Part shown: positions 56,675-64,000 of the stretch, piece after piece
How positions within the stretch are numbered: the stretch's first letter is position 1
How the letters are laid out: the number at the start of each line of letters is the position of its first letter
Source: Membranipora membranacea
Taxonomy: Eukaryota > Bryozoa > Gymnolaemata > Cheilostomatida > Membraniporidae
Length of the DNA stretch: 64,000 nt
NCBI GenBank assembly: GCA_914767715.1
Contig: OU612072.1
Coordinates: 9,982,001 to 10,046,000 of the forward strand
Direction of reading: 5' to 3'
Made by a program: the position numbers and the translations under genes
Notes under the pieces: generated by a model
Seen by the model: only the letters and a program-made list of their open reading frames with translations
What the model was told of the DNA's origin: nothing
The model's database searches: none

Positions 56675-59568
56675 TCAAGCCTCACAATGCAGGTTCTCAC
56701 AGAAAAACATTTTCTCGCTATTACATCCTGCATCGTTTAACCCATATTCTCCATCGACATCTTTCATTTCCGCACAGGAACCATCACCATTTGGATTGTT
56801 GACCATCCATAAATCTTCCATGAGAGCATCTGTGGTGTTTTCATTCCACACCCACAAACCTGTGCTAGTATCTTTCTTCAGTCCTATCCACCTTCTGTTT
56901 GCATCTTATGAACAAAACAGGAATTTTCCAGTTTTTAAGATTATAATGGTAATTAGTAAGGAATGACTAGGCAAGATTTCTGTTTGCAAATTAACTTCAT
57001 CTTCAAACAAAAAGTGACAATGATTCATGACCAGTCAAATACTTGAACCCCAACATCTTTAGATAATCAATATTAAAGTTATTGTGACAGAATAAGGTTA
57101 TAGAGTTCTCAAACTAATCGAGAAATATGCTCTTATTTCATAAATATCCTGTGGCCTAGTTCTGAGGATTTCATTTGATGACTTTCACTCAATCAATTTA
57201 AAATGCTCACCTCCAAGACCGGCAACCCATAGCAGAGACTCTACAGTTCTGATGGTAGCCAGCTGTTCTCCTTTCTCAACACAGTATGTAGCAGCATCTT
57301 CTCGACTAACCAAATCGTCAATTTTCCGTATGCAGGTTTGAGAATGAATATTGTAACTGTATACATTAGGGTAACCTTGATCAAATATAACAATAATAGT
57401 GGACGTTTGCATCAGCATCAGCATCTAGCATATTATGAATTTTTGTTCCAATCAATTCTACAAAACTACTCAAAATATCTTTGGCCGTTGCCAAATAATT
57501 TGATCCCTTTTTATACACAAAAAAGGAGTGTGCTACTGGGACCTCTGAAGAATGTGGGTTAGTTTGATTGCAATAAAATGTCCCTAAAGTTTGTGATAAG
57601 TTAATCATCTTCCAATTTCCTTTGTATTGGGAGTGATGATTTTTTGCTATGGCACGATATTATTTTCATAATAGGCCATTCGTCTAACTTTGCAAACAAA
57701 GTTCTGTGGCAGATTTCTTGTTCAGTAACTTACCCAAAGATAGAATCACTTCATCAGATATATTCATATTCCTTGTCCTAGCAGCCAACTTTGAAGATAG
57801 AGCACATTCTCTCGAGCTCATATTGTACGCCAGCGATACACAATCTGGACCATTTTGCAGACAAGATGCAGTACACTCTAATTTAGAGCGTGTCTCAGTA
57901 TAGCGGGTATGAACATCAATAAGACCTCGTTCTGCTCTGCTAAACGTCCCGTTTAACTTTCCTGCAGCACTTTTTATTGCCCATAGAAAAAAACCCTGTT
58001 GATGTGAAAGGATATACCAGGTAAATACAATGGGGAGTCAATCAAAATTCTCTCTATCTGCGCTTAATAATAAAAACAAATGAAAGTGGCAATTTACCAC
58101 AAAACCCAGGCTGGCTTTGAAAAGGCTTATCAGGACATCAATTACTGTGAGAAAACGGTAAATCTTTTACAATTGACCAATTTTTGGGATGGATTGTTCT
58201 AGCTTCCAGAACCCTGTATCTATCCTTTGATGGAACCCACAACTCTACCCACCAGTATTAGGACTTTGGCTGTGAGAACCTTTTGCGGATAAGCTATAAT
58301 GCCAACACAGCGCTGAAACATCTACATCGCATCTTTGGCCAATATGAAATGTGGAGGGATAACAATGAAGGTTTGAGAAAATAAGACAGCAATTTCAATT
58401 GTATGTTGTGTCAGAATCTGCTGAGAGTCATATATCGGGCATCAAACTATCGAACTTCTGTACCATCAGCTAAAGATAGTTAATGAACATTGATATCCGC
58501 GAAATGGTTGTCGGTGTCACACTGAATTTCAATAACTGATCTCATCTCGTTTCTCTTGTTACGAGCAATTGACTGCTTATTAAAATACTTGAGTGAGATG
58601 AATATTAGTGTGAAATTATTGATTGTATGCTAAGACGGAATTTCGACAAGAGGTGTTTATTTCCTGCGCTATCCAAAACAAAAAAAACTTGGTTCGGCGA
58701 TGTCGTATTTTTCTCAGAGGCAGCTATCTTTGCAGACAGATTGCATTCTTTCATATGCATATCGTAAGCCAGCGACACACAATTTGTACCATGTTGAAAA
58801 CAAAATGCAGCACACACAGCTAGTGACAATGTCTCCGTGTAGCGTATGTGAATATCAATGAGAACACCTTCTGCACTATTGAAAGTTCCGCTAAAACAAC
58901 CTGTAGCATGTCTCATCACAACCAAGAGAAAACCCTGTTAGCAAATAAGACTAATATGAAAGCACAACGAATACAGCATGGCATTCCATGGGAAGGCAAT
59001 TCGTACGCTGCGGGTATGACTTCACAAAAGCAAAGCTGTTTCGACTTAAACTATATTTTATTAGACATTTTCTAATGATGTCAATAACATTTACACAAAA
59101 GATCTGATAATTTCTTTGCCTTGAATATCTACAGCAGTGTCAGGTGCTTGAGCATAAAAATGCTTTAATCTAGGTCTATTCTTCGATAATGAGATATGTT
59201 GACTATGAGTCTTGCAGTCTTTTAGGCTTCATTTTACTCCAAATAATTGAAGAGTAACGGTACTAAGACTGTGGAAATTTTTCATTTTAAAGGAGTATAG
59301 TAAATAAAAAGGAGCGTGGAAATACAGAAAATATTCCTGTTGTCAAACCTGTTAGTTTTCTGTTTTGTTCGCTTGTATACACTGATATGTATTTTATTCT
59401 CGATGTTCTAATTACTGAGACTGTTCAGAGCCGTCTGATTTAATATATTGTATTCAAATCAACACATTCAGATACCGTTACAAGCTTTGAAATAGAGGTG
59501 CCACTTACCAGAATGAGAAACTTCTGTGAAGGAGATACTAGACCTTCACAGGTGTGAAACACCTTCAT
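56675..59568 (-). CDS. Secreted or membrane-anchored PAN/apple plus C-type lectin protein, four exons
   Basis: Exons 59568-59509, 57995-57734, 57375-57211 and 56904-56675 join in phase into 238 aa. Exon 1 opens MKVFHTCEGLVSPSQKFLIL and continues into GFFLWAI, a hydrophobic signal or anchor. Exon 2 (residues 21-107) is a PAN/apple-like module with four Cys (LECTASC, PDCVSLAYN, RECALS). Exons 3-4 (about 107-238) form a C-type lectin domain: QTCIRK, ATYCVEKGEQLATIRTVESL, RWIGLKKD, WVWNE, NPNGDGSCAEM, AGC, FFCEN. The usual Ca-site triplets are altered (NPN for EPN/QPD, LND for WND), so sugar binding is uncertain. Such proteins usually act in extracellular recognition. The acceptor of exon 3 (atcaag) is only moderate. 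A second PAN exon is at 58605-58934. Confidence 0.8.
57381..57577 (-). CDS. Uncertain open segment just 5' of the C-type lectin exon
   Basis: After an acceptor-like ctttag at about 57578 the phase continues that of the PAN exon, reading FYCNQTNPHSSEVPVAHSFF and FVELIGTKIHNMLDADADAN with a stop at 57381. It abuts the lectin exon in a different frame, leaving no room for an intron between them. It could be an alternative last exon (PAN without lectin), part of one longer exon broken by a frameshift, or chance. Confidence 0.3.
58605..58934 (-). CDS. Alternative PAN/apple terminal exon of the same gene (PAN-only isoform)
   Basis: The acceptor cag and phase 0 fit exon 1 (59509). It encodes GFLLVVMRHATGCFSGTF, then IDIHIRYTET, CAAFCFQHGTNCVSLAYD, KECNLS: a paralogue of the exon at 57734-57995 with the same four Cys. 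Where the sister exon has its gtaagt donor this one reads gaaata, so it seems unable to splice on. It runs to a stop at 58605. Joined to exon 1 this gives 129 aa, a signal or anchor plus one PAN module. It could be a real short isoform or a decaying duplicate. Confidence 0.6.
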   Translation of the reverse strand, partial: GFLLVVMRHATGCFSGTFNSAEGVLIDIHIRYTETLSLAVCAAFCFQHGTNCVSLAYDMHMKECNLSAKIAASEKNTTSPNQVFFVLDSAGNKHLLSKFRLSIQSIISH

Positions 59569-62500
59569 CTTGTTCTGATCTATGCCAAGGAAATGATCTT
59601 GAAGAATGATGAATCAAATGACCAATTTTATTTCCATTAATTTTTATAATCAATTTTAAAACTAAAGCCACTAATGTCTACCTGATATATGGGCCTTTAG
59701 GGCATAACTGTAAAAGCTTATGACAATCATGTATCACTCAACTATTATCTTTCATTGAATGCCAGACTTATCAAACTGATACATTAGCAACTAAGTTTAA
59801 TCAGAAGTTATTGGTTGCAAATCATATAATATAATACTTTATTATCTTTTATATGCAGGCGTTTGTTACAAATGAATTTGTCTATCGACTAGTCAAAAAT
59901 AGCCAGAAGTCGAAGGTTACAGCCTACGTGATAGCAATTGCTTCTTTTTTTTCTGGTATAATACTTTTTCTCTTGTCAATCAATAGGTTCAAAATCATCA
60001 TTTGATTCAGGTACTAATTTGTACAACAACAGAACATTTGAGTAGAATATTTTGGCTAAGAATAGGATGCCGTCATTAACCCAATTTGGACGCTTAGATC
60101 TCAGTGATTGTAAGTCATCTTCTCCGATAATTCTTTCATCAACTGATATACTTAGTTTTCTTCTTCAAAATCCTGCCTTGAATTGGTATTGAACACTTAA
60201 ATATTCTGAGTTCCACTGTAACTTGATCAGATAGGTAAAGCAATAATGGGAAGATAAATGACCTCTGCACCTCAATATGTATGTTGTGGGTTTGTCAAAA
60301 AGGACCACATACAAGTCTTCAAAAGAAGTTTTATAGGTGCTAATCTATATGGACTGTCCTCTATACCAGACTTACAGATTAGGAGAGGGCCTCAAAATAA
60401 AAAAGGGCCAACATAAGAGTATAGCAGTGGTTCAGCTGCGCACAACCAGTCAGCATACAAGAAGCATTGGTGCACCACAGTCCCTCTTTATAATCAGAAA
60501 GGGTGTGGTATGTCAAAATATGAAATAATACACCAAAACAATATGAAATATTTAATATAATTTTATAATATATTTTTTTGATTTAATAATATGGATGTTA
60601 TGCAATGTGTCTTAAGTGACCGACACGCTTGTCAAATAAATCCAACACTTCAAACATATATTTTCATGAAATCTTTGAATAAGCATGGAAACACAGTTTT
60701 GTTTTTATCATATTATAAAAAGCTTCAGTGATAGCATGCCATTCCAAAGCTAAATACTGTACCAAGATATTTAAATTTAGCTACTAATTCTATGGGAAAA
60801 CTATTCAAACAATGGACAAACACCCTATAGATTCATTTAAACTTAGACCCACCTCCTGCATTTTATCGGCGTAAAAGGCGAGCAGAGATCCCAAGGGCAA
60901 AAAGTTGAGAGAGGCTCCAATGAAAGATATGATAGTGATTCAGCACATTGGGTGAGACTATCATAGTCGTTTGCAAGTTTGGTGCGGAATATAGGGCTAA
61001 AAGCAGAATAAACCTTATCAAATAAAACTCTAGCATTACTATCCCTTAGATATTTAATTTGTGGTTGATGGCTCACCTTGTCTTGTCTTATGTGGGGGGG
61101 GGGGTAGTGGTATGAGACCGTACACTCATAAAAACAGGTGATTGACACCCCCAGGGCTCAAAGACCCCTGGAGAATTTTGATTTTAACTGATAGAACACA
61201 TCCTTGATGTTAGAAGGATGAGTAGTTTCATCAAATGTTTTTTTGTGATTATTGGAGCTGTCTGAGTTTGAGATGTGTTTGATTTGTGAGGGCTGTTGGT
61301 TGAAGTTGATTTTGAGTGTTTGTGGTATATGAATAGGGAAAAGCCAGGGTAAAAAATATGTCATCTTTTATATATGTTAAAACACAGATTTAAAGTTCAC
61401 TAGCTTTACCATTCCCCAAGGGACGTATTATAATAACATAGATATTTATGACCAAATACTTGTAAATAGCTTGAGATTCGCATATTCTAGGAAAGTAAAA
61501 ATGCACTCAATGAGTCAAATACATTGAGACTTCAAGACGACTTCTGACAGAACATGGATTTGTATTTGCTATTGGATTACCATCTAAAGCTCACACAAGT
61601 TCTTCAGCACATTCAGAGCAACCTTCTTGCAGAAATTCTTCTGAGACTAGACTGTCTGCAGTTGATAAAATAGTGTGTCCTAGCTCTACAGCATCCACCG
61701 CCATAAAAGCTTCGGCAGCTATTGCTGAAATCTGAATTTTGTATTATACATTATAACTGCAAGTCAATGCTTGTCATAAGTACATCTAACAAAGTCGGAC
61801 ACAAAGACAAGTGCCAATCGCATCATTTGCCTGATTTCTTCAATGCCCTGACCCCAATATGCTTCCGGCACCTGCAATTTCTTTCAGGTTTAAATAGATG
61901 AAAACAATAGAGAAGAACAAGAATTATGCTAATATGTAACCAATTCAATCTGATAAGTTTACCATACCTTGATTCAGTGTAATCCTAAATGTAATGTCAA
62001 TGTAATCACTAAATAAACAGGTTTATATATTCAAAGATTAACAGCACAAGGAAGTCACAGACAATTCATCTAATGCTAAAACTAAAGTCAAAAGAGCAAC
62101 TGAAATTGTTCATGACTATAGTTGTATGGCAATAGAGGAAATCATCTGACTGTAAAACCGAATATAAGACGACCAGCGCTTCATGGTAAACCGGGTGAGA
62201 TTTTAGTTCAGTGCAATCTGGACCACAATTCACACAATAAGTACCATAAATACAACAAATACACAAATTATAGCGATGCTGACTGGTCAAGGGTCACATG
62301 TAGTACATACAACATGCTGATTTGTCTATATATATATATATAAATATAGTTGATTTTATATGTAAAGCAAACTTACTTACCCAATGATTTATGCCTGTTA
62401 CAAAATGTGATTTTACTATCACTATTTTTTTGGTATGCTTAATGCCTAACCACTGAATTAGATTCTTCTCTTAGAATGGAAATAGTATCATAGCGTTATA

Positions 62501-63610
62501 CGGTTAGGACACTAAACACAGGGACCCATCTGACTGTTATCTGATTGGCTGTCCCTAGTAGCATGAATAATTAGCCTGAGAAATTGTCTTGTTTACAAAA
62601 TTGCAAACAGTAATTATACCCCATACAGTGTCGATGATTAGGGCATTTCTAGATTGCTACTAGGGACTGGCTATTTTTGCAAGCCCTTTGTTTTGCAAAA
62701 GAAAGCTAATGATGTTATTCCAGATATGGAATTCAATGTGCCTAACATATCATGCACAAATTATCGTTGTAGCACATTTTTAGTGATGTGCAACCAACCT
62801 TGCCATAAAAGGTCATGCATCAATCTAACTAATCTAAATATTAAACAAGAGTGAAAATAGTGAAAACTACCGCTTAACTGACCACCAATAGAATTTAACC
62901 AACCAATATTATCATACCTAGAGATCAATTATTTTAGTTAGCAAAATGTAGAATTTTAGCGTTAACACTCAATAGAAATATACAAAAATAGATATCGGTA
63001 TTTATCATGACATTTATCATGAGATTTCAGCAGCTAATCCTGTGGGATTGTCATAGTATCACCTAAATGAGTGACTTGTGAGAGTTCTTGGATGATGTTT
63101 GGCTGAGTGTTTCGGTTTGTGAGTAGGGAAGAGCCAGGGTAACAGCTTTGCATGTGAATTATTGTACCAGATATTGAGTCATTGCACGGGAACAGGCTTA
63201 ACATCAAATGGAAATAAGGACATAGAATAATTTTGATACCAATGAAACCAATAATAACCTAATTGTATATGATTGTATGTTGGGTGGTGCTGTTTTAAAT
63301 GTACCTAGTTCTTAGTAGAAAGAGAGTTCCTTCAGATTTTAGCAACGCTCATCATCAAGCCAATGCATATTTTCATAAGCTTAATATTGTTTGTTTTATC
63401 AAACTATTATTTTCGTGATTACTAGTAGGCTTGTATTGCTACTGTGTTATTGCATGTATTTTTTACTTTAAAGTATACATGCAGGCTATAGCACCATTTC
63501 TATGTTTGTTGCAATGTTCAGAGCAAGAATGGTCAGGAATAACTGAGGAGTAGTAACACAACTACACAAAAATTCTTATAGCTGCCAGATGCCTGCAACT
63601 GTTCAAGAGT
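59569..63610. other. Intergenic region, no gene recognised
   Basis: Minus-strand frames at 60843-61148 (101 aa) and 61158-61364 (68 aa) have no recognised domain. A 40-nt motif near 61320-61355 (gggaaaagccagggtaa) recurs near 63125-63145, so an unclassified repeat is present. A (TA)n run is at 62330-62345. Confidence 0.4.
62548..62669. repeat. Small terminal-inverted-repeat element
   Basis: gtccctagtagca (about 62550) and its exact reverse complement tgctactagggac (about 62656) bound about 120 bp with no coding sequence. This is a MITE-like layout; target-site duplications are not clear. Confidence 0.45.
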
Positions 63611-63640
63611 TGCTGTCATCCTCCATGGAGGATGACAGCA
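63611..63640. repeat. Perfect 30-nt palindrome
   Basis: The arm tgctgtcatcctcca is followed directly by its reverse complement, with no loop. GC content is higher than the surroundings. Confidence 0.9.
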
Positions 63641-64000
63641 CTCAGGCAGGATAACTCTAACTTAACTGAAATTGAATGGAATTGACTCTAATCACGATAT
63701 TTGATGGTTAATTCTACAATTGCATTGCTATATTTGCTGCTCGAGGAAACAGAGGAAAAGGCCAAATTGACTAAAAGTTATTTTGTTGAATTTGTGTGTT
63801 GGATAATTTATATACTATTATTGCTGTCTCTCATGGTTGACAATGACTGACACTGAGGTGCCGGCTTAGGAAGTGATTTTTATAGTGACAACTAGGTTTC
63901 CAAGTCATTCGTGCCACTCTTCAACCACTGACAGCCTTAACCCAGTGTACATACAGAAGACCTCCATTATTTTGAGTTCTGATCCGAAGGGACTATGTGA

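Noticed and set aside
60843-61364. Two neighbouring minus frames (101 and 68 codons)
   Set aside because: No domain or splice logic. Part of the stretch belongs to a sequence repeated near 63.1 kb, so an unclassified repeat is more likely.

Overview
This is an AT-rich nuclear window from an invertebrate animal. Evidence: genes are split into short exons with GT-AG introns and conserved phases; the products are animal-type (a DH-PH RhoGEF of the PLEKHG kind, a secreted NHL-repeat protein, a PAN plus C-type lectin protein); and there are tRNA-derived SINEs, relics of a CR1/Jockey-like LINE, foldback elements and a long (ACAT)n microsatellite. A lophotrochozoan is my best guess, but the sequence alone does not fix the phylum. 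There are no operons, phage or CRISPR arrays.

Layout. 1-5.6 kb: three decayed, minus-oriented copies of the 3' end and downstream flank of an NHL-type gene, two of them keeping a recognisable last exon with a frameshift. 5.9-6.1 kb: a scrap of LINE C-terminus. 7.1-10.9 kb (+): a complete seven-exon gene for a secreted NHL-repeat protein (549 aa), followed by the same 3' flank in the opposite orientation, interrupted by a 758-bp foldback element between TTAA sites. 14.7-15.4 kb: two tRNA-headed SINEs head to head. 16.6-17.2 kb: (ACAT)n microsatellite. 18.4-19.3 kb (-): dead LINE reverse-transcriptase fragment. 19.5-20.3 kb: a further scrap of the NHL-gene flank. 20.66 kb (+): an orphan signal-peptide exon.

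21.9-51.0 kb (-): one large PLEKHG-like RhoGEF gene. I could join 21 coding exons with every splice phase agreeing, giving 1586 aa for the longest form. The shared core starts at 39.7 kb and carries a DH domain, a PH domain and a Ser-rich tail of about 1,100 residues. Upstream lie three alternative N-termini (50.9+48.1, 44.0 and 41.7 kb), each ending in phase 0 and able to splice to the core, so the locus probably has three promoters. Introns hold a structurally intact tRNA-Thr(AGU) gene, SINEs, small hairpin elements and a partly duplicated exon/donor.

51.0-56.6 kb: no gene seen. 56.7-59.6 kb (-): a gene with a signal-peptide exon, two tandem versions of a PAN/apple exon and a two-exon C-type lectin domain. 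The proximal PAN copy has no usable donor and would give a short secreted PAN-only product. 59.6-64 kb: no gene recognised, but a perfect 30-nt palindrome and a small terminal-inverted-repeat element are present.

The RhoGEF is an intracellular activator of Rho-type GTPases. The NHL and PAN/C-type lectin products are secreted or surface proteins of the kind often expanded in invertebrate recognition repertoires. No shared pathway is evident.
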